This document shows, one piece after another, positions 34,722 to 43,564 of a stretch of 64,000 nt of DNA. The notes under the pieces are model-generated. The model searched no databases. It was given only the letters and a program-made list of their open reading frames with translations, and had not been told where the DNA came from. This DNA is from Gemmataceae bacterium (GTDB taxonomy: Bacteria; Planctomycetota; Planctomycetia; Gemmatales; Gemmataceae). A program made the translations under genes and the position numbers. The stretch's first letter is position 1. Each line of letters begins with the position of its first letter. The DNA lies in assembly GCA_028288765.1 (NCBI GenBank), contig JAQGHQ010000271.1:1-64000 (forward strand), in the 5' to 3' direction.

Positions 34722-35171
34722 CTAAGCTTGGGCGTCTTCCCGGGGCACCTGGACGATCGCCAGGAACAGGCCGAGGCGCCGGATCGCCTCGACGAACCGG
34801 TCGTACTCGACCGGTTTGGTGACGTAGCTCGAGCACCCCAGTTCGTAGCACCGCTTTACCTCGCGCGGGTCGTCCGTGGTGGTCAGCATGATCACCGGGA
34901 TCTCGGCCGTTTTCGGGTCCGCCTTGAGCCGGCGGAGCACCTCGACCCCGTCCACCCGGGGCATGTTGATGTCCAGCAAGAGCAGCAGCGGCCCATTCGG
35001 CATGCGGTCGCGGTAGGCCCCGGCGCAGTAGATGTAGTCGATCGCCTCCTGGCCGTCCTTGACGTGGACGACCCGGTTGGCCAGTCCGGCGTCCAGCAGG
35101 TTCTGCTGGACCAGGTAGGCGTGCCCCTCGTCGTCCTCGGCCAGAAGAATGACCAGTTCTCGATCGGCCAT
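34722..35171 (-). CDS. Single-domain response regulator (Rcp1-like)
   Basis: 149 residues consisting of one receiver domain: acidic pair in [15 protein letters not shown], phospho-acceptor Asp in [14 protein letters not shown], conserved Thr in IMLTTTDD and Lys in YVTKPVEY. The [10 protein letters not shown] start and the insert around [11 protein letters not shown] are typical of Rcp1-type receivers paired with phytochrome-like and PAS kinases. The ATG at 35171 follows GGGGAG. It lies between two kinase genes and probably shuttles phosphate between them or to an outside target. Confidence 0.92.
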   Translation of the reverse strand: MADRELVILLAEDDEGHAYLVQQNLLDAGLANRVVHVKDGQEAIDYIYCAGAYRDRMPNGPLLLLLDINMPRVDGVEVLRRLKADPKTAEIPVIMLTTTDDPREVKRCYELGCSSYVTKPVEYDRFVEAIRRLGLFLAIVQVPREDAQA

Positions 35172-35203
35172 CAATTCTCCCCTCACGGGCGGACCGCGCC
35201 CCG

Positions 35204-37615
35204 TTACCGTCCGCCCACCGCCCCCGGCGTGGCCGGCAGTGTAACGTAGAAGGTACTTCCCTCGCCGGGGCGGGATTCGACCCAGACCCGGCCGCGGTGC
35301 CGCTCGGCCACCCGGGCGACGATCGCCAGGCCGAGCCCCTCCCCGGACCCGACCCCGGGGTGGGCCCGCTGGAATGCCTGGAAGATCTTCTGGCGGTGGC
35401 CCTCGGCGATCCCGAGCCCGTTGTCCCGCACGAAGTAGGCCTGGAACTCGTTCGGCACCCCGGGCGCGCCGGACGGCAGGCACCCGACCTCGATCACCCC
35501 CGGTCGGGCCGGGTCCAGATAGGTCAGGGCGTTCCCGATGAGGTTCCCGAACACCTGCTCGATCGCCGTGCGGTCGCCCCACGCGGCCGGCAGGTCGCCG
35601 ACCAGGACGGCGGCCCCGCGCTCGGCGATGGTGCCCTGGGCCGCCCCGACGACATGCCCGACGACCCGGCCCACGTCGGCGGCCTCCCAGCGGTATTCCA
35701 CCCGGCCGGCCCGGGACAGCCGGAGCAGGGCGTCGATGATCCCGCTCAGCCGGAGAACGGCACTCTGGATGAATCCGACCGACTTGGCCATCTTCCCGCC
35801 CAGGAGGGTCCGCCCCCGGTCCCGGACGGCCGGCGGAACGGCCTCCTCGGCGAGCAGAGCGGTGAGCTGCTGGCACCCTTTCTCGAGTTCCTTGCTGAAC
35901 CCCTGGAGGTTGACCAGCGGGCTCCGCAGGTCGTGGGATACACTGTACACGAACATCTCGTTCTCGGCATTCTTCTGGGCCAGGTCCCGGTTCGCTTCGG
36001 CCAGCTCGGCGGCCCGCTCCCGGACGGCCTCCTCCGCCGCCTTCCGCTCGGTAATATCCTGTACCTGGCCGACGTACATCAGCGGCCGGCCGTCCGGGCC
36101 GCGGGTCAGGGCGACGTTCGTCAACCCCCAGAGGAGGTGCCCGGCCCGGTGCCGATACCGCTTCTCCATCTGGAAGTAGTCGCCCGCCCCCGCCAGCAAC
36201 ACCTCCCGGCGGTCGAGGCTCTCGCCCAGGTGGTCCGGGTGCGTGACGTCGGCCAGCCCCAGACTCTGTACCTCGGCCGGCGTGTACCCCAACAGCCGGG
36301 CGAAGGCGGCGTTCGCGCGGAGGAATCGGTTGTCGAGGTCGGTCAGCACCATCGCCACGTTCGTGTTGTCGAACGCGCCGCGGAACAGCGCCTCCTCCTC
36401 GCGCAGGGCGGCGTACGCCCGGCCCAGTTCGTCCGTCCGGGCCCTCACCCGCTCCTCCAGGTCGGCGTTCAGCCGCCGGACCTCGTCTTCCGCCCGCTTC
36501 CGCTCGGTCAGGTCGGTCAGCGTGGTGCGACTGCGGACGTAGCGCCCGGCGGGGTCGCGGACCGACGAGGAACTGACCAGGACGGGGAACGTGGTCCCGT
36601 CCTTGCGCACCAGATTGAGTTCGACCGCGGCGACCGCCCCGTGCTCCCGCACCCGGGCGAACCCCTGCTGGTAGGCGTCGCGACTGGCCGGGCTGACGAG
36701 GTCGACGAACCGCACCCGGCCGACCATCTCCCCCGCCTCGTACCCGAGCCAGCGCAGTTCCGTCCGGTTGACCTCGACGATCGTCCCGGTCGGATCGACC
36801 GAGTGGTACCCGCACGGGGCGTTGTCGTACAGGTCCCGGACCTCGCCGGCCGCCCGGGTGAGCGCGGCGGCCATGTCGCGGAACGCCCGATCGAGGCTGG
36901 CGATCTCATCGGCCCCGGACAGAGGCGGGGGGAGTGGTTCGCCCGCGGCCAGGCGGCGGGTGTTGGCCTCCAGGGCGGCGAACCGCCGGGCGACGCCCCG
37001 GCGGAACGCGCACGCAAGGGCCAGGGTGCAGATGACGGCGACGACCCCGCCGGCCACCAACACGATGTTGAGCCGCTCCCGGGACTGGTCGAGGGCGACG
37101 AGTCGGTCCCGGTCGAGCCGTTCCTCCTCTGCCAAGAACAGCCCGACCTCCCGGCGGAAGTCGTCCACGAGCGTCTGCCCATGCCCGGAGCGGACCCGGG
37201 CGGCCGCCTCGTCGGCGGCCCCGCCGCGGACCAGCTGCTCGATCCCGCCCTGCCAGGCGAGCAGGGCGTCGGCCGCCGACCGGACGGCCCGGGCGCGGGT
37301 GGCCTGCCCGGGGTTGTCGCTGACCAGCCCGGCGAGGCCGTCGAGCTGGCCGGGCAGGTCGCGGCTGGCGTCCCGGAAGGGACCGGCGAAGGCCGGGTCG
37401 TGGGAGATGACGTACCCGCGGACGCCAGCGCCCGCGTCGGAGACGGTGGTGTGGATCACGTGGACCTGGGTGATCACCTCCTTGGTGTGGGTCGCCCACC
37501 GCCCGGCCTCGACATGGTCGCGCTGGAACCTGACGACCACGAGGACGAAGGCCAGTTGGAACAGGAGCGGGAGGGCAATGAGGATCAGCCCCTTCTGAAA
37601 CATGGTCAGGTTCAC
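35204..37615 (-). CDS. Membrane histidine kinase with CHASE3-like sensor and two PAS domains
   Basis: About 803 residues. An N-terminal membrane helix (GLILIALPLLFQLAFVLVVV) and a second near residue 190-210 flank a ~150-residue helical periplasmic domain of CHASE3 type. Then follow a HAMP segment, PAS (about 265-385), a short coiled coil, a second PAS/PAC (about 415-540), HisKA with His in YSVSHDLRSPLVNLQGF, and a HATPase with VRDNGLGIAE. This is the phytochrome-like kinase group that commonly signals to Rcp1-type receivers, here encoded 32 bases downstream. Possible starts are TTG 37621, GTG 37615 and ATG 37603; GTG gives the usual NLTMFQKGLIL beginning. Confidence 0.9.
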   Translation of the reverse strand: MNLTMFQKGLILIALPLLFQLAFVLVVVRFQRDHVEAGRWATHTKEVITQVHVIHTTVSDAGAGVRGYVISHDPAFAGPFRDASRDLPGQLDGLAGLVSDNPGQATRARAVRSAADALLAWQGGIEQLVRGGAADEAAARVRSGHGQTLVDDFRREVGLFLAEEERLDRDRLVALDQSRERLNIVLVAGGVVAVICTLALACAFRRGVARRFAALEANTRRLAAGEPLPPPLSGADEIASLDRAFRDMAAALTRAAGEVRDLYDNAPCGYHSVDPTGTIVEVNRTELRWLGYEAGEMVGRVRFVDLVSPASRDAYQQGFARVREHGAVAAVELNLVRKDGTTFPVLVSSSSVRDPAGRYVRSRTTLTDLTERKRAEDEVRRLNADLEERVRARTDELGRAYAALREEEALFRGAFDNTNVAMVLTDLDNRFLRANAAFARLLGYTPAEVQSLGLADVTHPDHLGESLDRREVLLAGAGDYFQMEKRYRHRAGHLLWGLTNVALTRGPDGRPLMYVGQVQDITERKAAEEAVRERAAELAEANRDLAQKNAENEMFVYSVSHDLRSPLVNLQGFSKELEKGCQQLTALLAEEAVPPAVRDRGRTLLGGKMAKSVGFIQSAVLRLSGIIDALLRLSRAGRVEYRWEAADVGRVVGHVVGAAQGTIAERGAAVLVGDLPAAWGDRTAIEQVFGNLIGNALTYLDPARPGVIEVGCLPSGAPGVPNEFQAYFVRDNGLGIAEGHRQKIFQAFQRAHPGVGSGEGLGLAIVARVAERHRGRVWVESRPGEGSTFYVTLPATPGAVGGR

Positions 37616-38244
37616 GGGCAATACCTGGTCGGGTGCGAGCCGGGCAGGAGTTCTCCGGCGGGGTGAAAGAAAGGAGCGGGCCCACCGCGTCCGACGACGG
37701 ACATACGTCGTTCTGTCGAGCTGGGCGAATTGACTGAACGGGGGGGGTAGTGCTCGATCGGTGTGGTGGAACCCCGATCCGTCCGTCGGAGAGGGAGCCG
37801 GCGAGATTCAACAATTGACGGAAGGTTATCTTCACCCACGGTATCGGAGGTTGTCAAGGTCGGGGCTGCGGATCGGGTCGCCCGATTTGGGGGTGGAACG
37901 GAATCGTTCACTCGGACCGGAAATTCAGGAGCCTCGGCTGAACCGGCGGGCGGTTGTGCCGAGGCAGTTACGGACCTGCCCATGAAGCGTGACCCGATCC
38001 ACCGATGCGACGGTCGCCAGCACCGCGGCGAGGTCTGCCGGGGGGGCCGGTGCGGCGACCGGCGGCAGTGGGGCGGGAAGCTCCCGGGCCGCCGCCGCAC
38101 TGATGGTTTTCACCCCGCGGGCGGCGACAACACCGGGTGCCGACCCTGGAGCGAGCGGCCGGGCGGGCGGAGTCCGCGGCCGGAGAATGAGCGTTGTCCG
38201 ACGAGCGACGGGTTGCCCGGCGGGGTGCCGGCTACAATCAGGGC
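37616..38244. other. Divergent intergenic region between kinase operon and radical SAM gene
   Basis: 629 bases between divergent transcription units, so both promoters should lie here. A perfect -35 hexamer TTGACA reads on the minus strand at 37852-37857, but no matching -10 is present at normal spacing. On the plus strand TACAAT occurs at 38233-38238, seven bases before the radical SAM start. A minus-strand Ala-rich open frame at 37925-38296 crosses that promoter and is not convincing as a gene. Confidence 0.4.
38233..38238 (+). promoter_or_regulatory. Candidate -10 box giving a leaderless transcript
   Basis: TACAAT ends six bases before the ATG at 38245. A transcript starting seven bases after the box would begin at the start codon itself. 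No ribosome-binding site lies at normal distance (only AGGG directly against the ATG). This arrangement is typical of leaderless mRNAs; no clear -35 is visible. Confidence 0.4.
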
Positions 38245-40110
38245 ATGAATATCCTTTCGCGCCGGAGAGTTGTGCTCGCCCAGCTGCCAATCCCACCGCT
38301 CGGTCCGGACCCGGTGCGCGGCAACGTCCCCCTCGCCGCCGCCTACCTCACCCTCTGGGCCGAGAAGCAGCACCTCACCGCGCACTACGACATCCAGATC
38401 CTGCCCGGCCGTGACGCCAACACCCTGGGCGACCGGGCGCTCGTCGCGGCCCTGGTCGCGCTCGACCCGTGGCTGGTCGGGTTCACCTGCTACGTCTGGA
38501 ACATCGAACGGACGCTCTGGGTCGCGGCCGAACTGAAGCGATTGCGGCCGGACGTGCGGGTCGTCCTCGGGGGCCCGGAGATCACGCCGGACAATGCCTG
38601 GGTGCTGGACACCCCGGACTACGACTTCGCCGTCATCGGCGAGGGCGAGCAGACGTTCGCGGCGCTCCTCGATGCCCTCCGCCGGACCGCGCCTGTCAGC
38701 CGCTGGTCGTTGCCCCTTGTCGGTGGGTCGGGCCTGGACGGAATCCCCGGCCTGTACGTGCCGCCGGCCTCGGGCCCCCGGTACGACCCGGCCCGCCGGC
38801 CCGCGTACCGGACGCCGCTGCCCGACCTGAACGAACTGGGCTCCCCGTATACGGCCGGCATCCTCGACGCCGCCGCCGAGCGGATGCTGCTGCTGGAGAC
38901 CACCCGCGGGTGCGTGTTCAAGTGCAAGTTCTGCTACTACCCGAAGAGCTACGACAAGCAGTACTACCTCGCCCCGGACCAGATCCGGGCGGCGCTCCGG
39001 CACGCCCGCGAGCGCGGAGTCGAGGAGGTGTTCCTCCTCGACCCGACACTCAACCAGCGCCGCGACTTTGCCGACTTCCTCCGCCTACTGGGCGAGGAGA
39101 ACCCCGGACGCGCGTTCGGGTATTTCGGCGAACTGCGGGCCGAGGGGGTCACCGCCGAGACGGCCCGGTTGCTCCGGGAGGCGAACTTCACGGAGGTGGA
39201 GGTCGGGTTGCAGTCGATCGACCCCGACGCCATGCGGCTGATGGACCGGAAGAATAACCTGCGGGCGTTCGAGCGCGGGGTGCGGGCCATGCGGGAGGAG
39301 GGGATCCGGGTGAAGGTCGATCTGATCGTCGGCCTGCCGGGGGACACGCCCGGGTCCGTGACGCGGTCGTTCCACTACCTGCGCGACGGCGATTTGTACA
39401 GCGACGTGCAGGTCTTCAACCTGGCGATCCTCCCGGGCACGGCCTTCCGCCACGAGGCGGCCGAACTGGGCCTCCGCTTCCAGCCGCGGCCGCCGTACTA
39501 CCTCCTCGAAACCCCGACGCTGAAGCGGACCGACCTGTTCGAGTTGATGCACCAGGCGCAGGACCTGTTCGCCGTCGAGTTCGACGCCGCCCCGCCGCCG
39601 GTGCTGGCGTTCGATTCGGCCGACGGGCTCGAACGGGCCTGGCGGGTCGATCTCGATGCGGCCGAGACCGGCGACCCGCCCGCGACCCGCTCCGCCCAGG
39701 CGTTCACGATCTGGTTCACGTCCGGGTGCTTCGACCGGCACGCCGCCCGGGCGGCGGCGTGTGTGAGGCGGGTCCTGGCGGACAACCCGTTCACGACCCT
39801 CCAGGTGGTGTTGGACACATCCGCGACCGAGGCCGGGTCGGTCGGCGGGAGCGTCACCCGCCGGCTGCTGGACGCCCTCACGGCCGCCGGGTTCGATCGC
39901 CCGACGTACCTCGACGAGTACTACGCACTTCAGCCGGGCCGAACGAGCGGGGCAAAGCGGCTGATCGTCGTGTTGCCGGGGCAGCTGCGCGACGGGCTCG
40001 ACCCCGCCTGGCTCGACGTGATCGGTGCTGTTGCGACTGTGGTCTGGCGGGGTCTCCCGGCGGAGGAAGAAACCGGGATGGACGCGTTCGAGTACGCGTG
40101 GCCGGGCTGA
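38245..40110 (+). CDS. B12-binding-domain radical SAM protein
   Basis: 621 residues. The N-terminal ~170 residues resemble a cobalamin-binding Rossmann domain of the radical SAM type (VGFTCYVWNIERTLWVAAEL, VVLGGPEITPDN, AVIGEGEQTF). The radical SAM core follows with the 4Fe-4S motif CVFKCKFC (C-x3-C-x2-C) in LETTRGCVFKCKFCYYPKSY, and later GLQSIDPDAMRLMDRKNN and VDLIVGLPGDTPGS. A C-terminal ~170-residue domain is not recognised. B12-radical SAM enzymes commonly perform methylation or ring chemistry on natural products, cofactors or lipids; this one stands alone so no substrate can be given. Confidence 0.9.
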   Translation: MNILSRRRVVLAQLPIPPLGPDPVRGNVPLAAAYLTLWAEKQHLTAHYDIQILPGRDANTLGDRALVAALVALDPWLVGFTCYVWNIERTLWVAAELKRLRPDVRVVLGGPEITPDNAWVLDTPDYDFAVIGEGEQTFAALLDALRRTAPVSRWSLPLVGGSGLDGIPGLYVPPASGPRYDPARRPAYRTPLPDLNELGSPYTAGILDAAAERMLLLETTRGCVFKCKFCYYPKSYDKQYYLAPDQIRAALRHARERGVEEVFLLDPTLNQRRDFADFLRLLGEENPGRAFGYFGELRAEGVTAETARLLREANFTEVEVGLQSIDPDAMRLMDRKNNLRAFERGVRAMREEGIRVKVDLIVGLPGDTPGSVTRSFHYLRDGDLYSDVQVFNLAILPGTAFRHEAAELGLRFQPRPPYYLLETPTLKRTDLFELMHQAQDLFAVEFDAAPPPVLAFDSADGLERAWRVDLDAAETGDPPATRSAQAFTIWFTSGCFDRHAARAAACVRRVLADNPFTTLQVVLDTSATEAGSVGGSVTRRLLDALTAAGFDRPTYLDEYYALQPGRTSGAKRLIVVLPGQLRDGLDPAWLDVIGAVATVVWRGLPAEEETGMDAFEYAWPG

Positions 40111-40309
40111 TTCGCCGTCGGCTCTGCTCCCCGGGCCAGGACCAGTACTTACGGACGGTCCGGGCCCGGCGGGGGGTAGTCGCTTCCGGACCCACGACCG
40201 GACCCGAGTCGGCGCACCAGCCACGGGCGGACCGCCCGTCCGGACGGACTGCTCGACTTTCATGGCGGTAGAGGCCGGCACCGCGCGGCAAACCGATGGA
40301 GGTCGGCCG

Positions 40310-41095
40310 ATGTTCGACTGGCTCACCCGGGAATTGTGCGGGCGGGGGTTCGGTGTCGTTCTCGGATTGCTGGCCGGTGGTCTGATCACCTGGTCGGTGG
40401 GCCGGTGGCGGCGGTTCCGACAACGGCAGAGTATCCTCCGCGGCGACGCCCGGGACACGATCGTCATCCACCACCACATCGTCGAGCCTGCACCCCGGAA
40501 GGACGGTGTCGAATCGACCGGACCGGGCGTCCTCCGCATTCGCGCGGTCGGTCAGGCGGAACTCGATCGCGTGGTCCCGAACGGCCACCTCGCCGCCGTC
40601 CTGCTCCGCCGGGCGTTCGCGGTCACCTCCAGGGACACGCTGATCTCGATGGCGGGGGCCGAAGGGTCGTTCCTTCTTGAAACGGTCACGAACTTTGTGT
40701 GCGACCGGGTGGCGAACGGTCCGTTCGAACACGACCTGTACGTGATGGCCCCGTGTTGCGAGCCGGCCGACCTCGCCGAGCACCAGCCGATCACGATTCT
40801 CCTCATCGCCGTCAAGGACCTCTCCGTGTTCGAGACCTGGCCGGCGTGTCGGGACATCCGGGTCGAACACGGGTCGGACGGGAGCCGGGTGCTGACGCTG
40901 ATGGAACTGGCGAACCGGTTCAAGGCCGAGCAGGCGGAGATCGCCCGTCGCCACAAGGCGGGAGAGCGAACCAAGTGGGCCGAGACGATGTACGTCCTCG
41001 ACCTGGCCCTGGACCGGCGGACCGCCCCAGTCCAGACCAAGCCGGTCCCCTGGGGCCGCTTCGAGGCGATCCTGCGGACACTCAATCTGGAGTGA
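40310..41095 (+). CDS. Membrane-anchored protein of unknown function
   Basis: 261 residues from an ATG with GGAGG seven bases upstream. One N-terminal membrane helix (about 12-30) is followed by a basic stop-transfer stretch (RWRRFRQRQ), so the remaining ~225 residues should be cytoplasmic. The soluble part is mixed alpha/beta with conserved-looking blocks (IVIHHHIVEPAP, DLYVMAPCCEPADLAEHQPITILLIAV, in parts). I do not recognise the family. It is monocistronic, between the radical SAM gene and a repeat-rich gap. Confidence 0.65.
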   Translation: MFDWLTRELCGRGFGVVLGLLAGGLITWSVGRWRRFRQRQSILRGDARDTIVIHHHIVEPAPRKDGVESTGPGVLRIRAVGQAELDRVVPNGHLAAVLLRRAFAVTSRDTLISMAGAEGSFLLETVTNFVCDRVANGPFEHDLYVMAPCCEPADLAEHQPITILLIAVKDLSVFETWPACRDIRVEHGSDGSRVLTLMELANRFKAEQAEIARRHKAGERTKWAETMYVLDLALDRRTAPVQTKPVPWGRFEAILRTLNLE

Positions 41096-41258
41096 GGGAG
41101 ACGAACGCGGAAACGACGACGGCCAGTGCTCCCGCCGGTCGGTTCCGGGGTGACGGTACTCGGCCGAGCAACTCCACTCGTTCGTGCGGGAATGTTGTCC
41201 GCGGCAAGCGGCGGGATGGTCGGCGGCTCGGATGCGTCGTTGCTTTGTTGAAAGGCTC

Positions 41259-41322
41259 GGGCCGCCACGGAGAGCGGCCCCATCGGACCAAGGTTTGTAG
41301 GGGCCGCCCTCCGGGGCGGCTC
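41259..41322. repeat. Palindromic repeat, GGGCCGCCACGGAGAGCGGCC type (copy 2)
   Basis: Left arm 41259-41281 and right arm 41300-41322 pair with three mismatches around an 18-base loop. It is followed by GCCAGCAACC and AGAGGTTCAAAAAAAC, matching the tail of the copy at 23850-23916. Just upstream, 41184-41215 matches 26604-26635 in inverted orientation. The remaining bases of the 467-base gap 41096-41562 hold no gene. Confidence 0.85.
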
Positions 41323-41562
41323 GCCAGCAACCCAGAGGTTCAAAAAAACAAGCGGGCATAATAATGTTCATAAGCGTTCAGTCCGCCGAGCTGCTCCCGG
41401 CAGGCGACCTTCCCGGACGGGACCGGTAGCGCCCGGGGGCCGTCACCGACCCCTGACAGCAGCTCATACCGTCCTGTCTGGCTATGGTGTCGCCGCCGAG
41501 CGCGGGAGCGGGTCTCCACTGGCCTTCGCGTTCCGAACTGATCCGGCGCCACCGACCCACCC

Positions 41563-42054
41563 TCACCCCTCATCCGGCCAGATGCCCAGCAGCCGACGGA
41601 CGACGACCAGTTGCCCGAGGTGGTAGGCGTTGTGGTCGGCTACCAAGAGCGCCTCCCGGAGCACCGTCTGGCCGTCCCCGTGGGGGATCGGGGCGAACAG
41701 GTCGGTGGCCGGATCGGCGACCAGGTCCTGCATCGCCTTCAAATCCGTCCGGAACCCCCCGACGGCTCGGTCCCACGTCTCGTCATCGGGCGGGGCGTCG
41801 CCGGCCGGCCAGTACCCGCCTGGCCACTCGGGCGACACGTGCTCCGGATTCCGGCTGAACTCCAGGATGTCCCACTGGGCGATCCGGAGGTGCTCCAGCA
41901 GCCGCCACGGCGTGTGCGGCACCGGCGGCACTTTCCCGCCGCGGAGGGCGGGCGGAATCCCCCCAATCGCCTTGTCAAAGGAGAGGTGGGCGCCGCCGCC
42001 GCGGAGCAGGTACAAGAGGTGGTCGCGGAGGGCGTGTTGAGGGTCGGTCGCCAT
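41563..42054 (-). CDS. DinB-family protein
   Basis: 163 residues forming a four-helix DinB/YfiT-like fold. The metal-site histidines are visible: one in the second helix ([17 protein letters not shown]) and the pair in [10 protein letters not shown] near the C-terminus. DinB proteins are mostly metal-dependent transferases (for example bacillithiol, mycothiol or glutathione linked) or of unknown activity. The ATG at 42054 has GGAGAG upstream. The gene is isolated, next to transposase debris. EgtB elsewhere in this window uses a related fold, but this is a stand-alone domain. Confidence 0.85.
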   Translation of the reverse strand: MATDPQHALRDHLLYLLRGGGAHLSFDKAIGGIPPALRGGKVPPVPHTPWRLLEHLRIAQWDILEFSRNPEHVSPEWPGGYWPAGDAPPDDETWDRAVGGFRTDLKAMQDLVADPATDLFAPIPHGDGQTVLREALLVADHNAYHLGQLVVVRRLLGIWPDEG

Positions 42055-42092
42055 ATCTCTCCTCGCTCTGGAGTGGAGGGGCGGCGGGGCCG

Positions 42093-42312
42093 GTCTCCCG
42101 TCGGGACCGCGAAGGTGGTCGCGGCCGCGTACGGCTTCGGCCAGTCCTTTTGCTCCTTGCCGGCGGTCGCGTCGAGCAGCACCAGCACCTTCCCACCCGT
42201 CGTCAGCGCCCCGCTCGGATACCCGTAGGCCCGTGACATTCCGTTGTCCGCGACCACGAACTGCTTCGTATAGTTGTACGCGCCGGTGGCGTCGGCGCGG
42301 GGCGTGACGTCC
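42093..42312 (-). pseudogene. Fragment of an unidentified protein
   Basis: The minus strand encodes a protein-like stretch ([20 protein letters not shown], then [40 protein letters not shown]) without a matching start or a natural end; after PTGD the frame becomes shadow-like. It sits between the DinB gene and a transposase fragment and is probably debris of an interrupted gene. The family is unknown to me. Confidence 0.35.
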
Positions 42313-42354
42313 GGATCCCGACTTCCATGGCCTACTCCGTCGCTCCCGGGGCCG

Positions 42355-42605
42355 GGACAGCAAGCGGAAGAAGGTGGATGGATGCGGGTTCCATCCCAGG
42401 CTCCGCAATACTCGCTTCCGACTCGTCCGGATCACCTGGCAGGGGATCAAACCGAACGCCTTGAACTCCTGCCGCAGCACCCACCGCTTCTCGTCCCGGT
42501 GTCGCTCCTGCCTGCCGGATGATCTCGTACCGGGTGGTTCTGCGGGCCTCCCAGATCGAGGCGCTGAACTCCCCGAAGGCAACGTCTCGCCACCCGTTCT
42601 ACTGG
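42355..42605 (-). pseudogene. Transposase C-terminal fragment (IS4-like), frameshifted
   Basis: Two minus-strand frames join to give a plausible DDE-transposase tail: [20 protein letters not shown] in one frame, then [20 protein letters not shown] and [20 protein letters not shown] in the next, with a shift near 42515. The closing R-x-R/K-x-V-x-R-x-L-x-W-N-P block is typical of the last helix of IS4-type and related transposases. The N-terminal and catalytic parts are missing, so this is a dead remnant. No terminal inverted repeats were identified. Confidence 0.5.
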
Positions 42606-42998
42606 GGCAGCTTCGTGGTCGTGGGGGCGTCGCGCCGAGGCCCGCCCGGGCCTCCGTGTAACGGCTGCATATTTGACCGTGTAGTCAGGGTTCGCCTCTG
42701 GTAACGTGAACGTAACTGGTTGCAGCGGATACCCACCCTCCGCGCGAATCCGCTGTCACTTTCCCGCACCGGTCGGCGTATCACTGGCAGAACCCGGGAA
42801 GTGTCACCCGGACCGCGCGGTTCGTCGGACGACCGTGTCAGAAGATCCGGGTGCGGGGGGAGGCGCCTCCCCCCCGGATTGCGAAACCAATGTGGGCGAC
42901 GCCGGGACGGTCCCGGGGACAAGCTGTTACCTGATCCCCGGGCGGTGGATTCGACTGCGTTCCATCGTCACTTCCCACGTCTCCAAGAGGCTTATCCC
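42606..42998. other. Intergenic region
   Basis: About 390 bases between transposase debris and a small exported protein. I see no gene, repeat or clear promoter. The transposase remnant may extend a little into the left side but cannot be followed. Confidence 0.4.
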
Positions 42999-43469
42999 AT
43001 GCGACGGTTCTGGCTACTCTCTGTGGGGACATGCGTACTCTGTGTCGGACTCGCCCCCGCCCAGCCCGGCAAGCCCCGACCCACGCCGGCGGACAGCCGT
43101 ACACTCGTCCCGCCCGACCCGACCCAGCGGGCGAACCTGCTCCCCGGCCAGGCCGCCGCCCGGGGGTTCAATCAGGGGGCCGATAGCCGGTCTGCGGTCC
43201 AGACCCCGGCGGACCGGCCACTCGCACTGACCGACGCGGATGGGCGAACCTGGCTACCAGGGTCCGACGCCCGGGCCGAGCGGCGGACCCTGGTAGCCCC
43301 GACCGACGGGCGGGACGTGCTGATCGGTCGCCTGCAGCCCAACGAGACGGGCAACATATTGCCCGAGGCCGCGGCCGCCCGCGGTTTCGCCGGGCAAGAT
43401 ACCGCCCGGTCGCTCTGGCCCGCGACCCGTCCCGTCCCCGAGAACCGGCGCGAGACGGGCGACCGCTGA
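42999..43469 (+). CDS. Small exported protein with an internal repeat
   Basis: 156 residues with a signal peptide (MRRFWLLSVGTCVLCVGLAPA, cut near APAQ). The mature part is Arg/Ala/Pro-rich and holds a two-fold repeat of about 70 residues: SRTLVPPDPTQRANLLPGQA with AARGFNQGADSR, and RRTLVAPTDGRD with NILPEAAAARGFAGQDTA. I do not recognise a family. It precedes, with a 95-base gap, an exported M48 peptidase on the same strand and may be expressed with it. Confidence 0.65.
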   Translation: MRRFWLLSVGTCVLCVGLAPAQPGKPRPTPADSRTLVPPDPTQRANLLPGQAAARGFNQGADSRSAVQTPADRPLALTDADGRTWLPGSDARAERRTLVAPTDGRDVLIGRLQPNETGNILPEAAAARGFAGQDTARSLWPATRPVPENRRETGDR

Positions 43470-43564
43470 CCGCCCCGACGCGGCCGCGGACCGGTGCCGG
43501 CCACACGACCGGCGCAGGCACGGCCCACGGCCGCCCCCCTAGACCCGAATCAGGCACCTGAGCC

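Noticed and set aside
37925-38296. Minus-strand gene upstream of the kinase operon
   Set aside because: Ala/Pro-rich frame that runs across the radical SAM start and its promoter; no start signal or recognisable fold.
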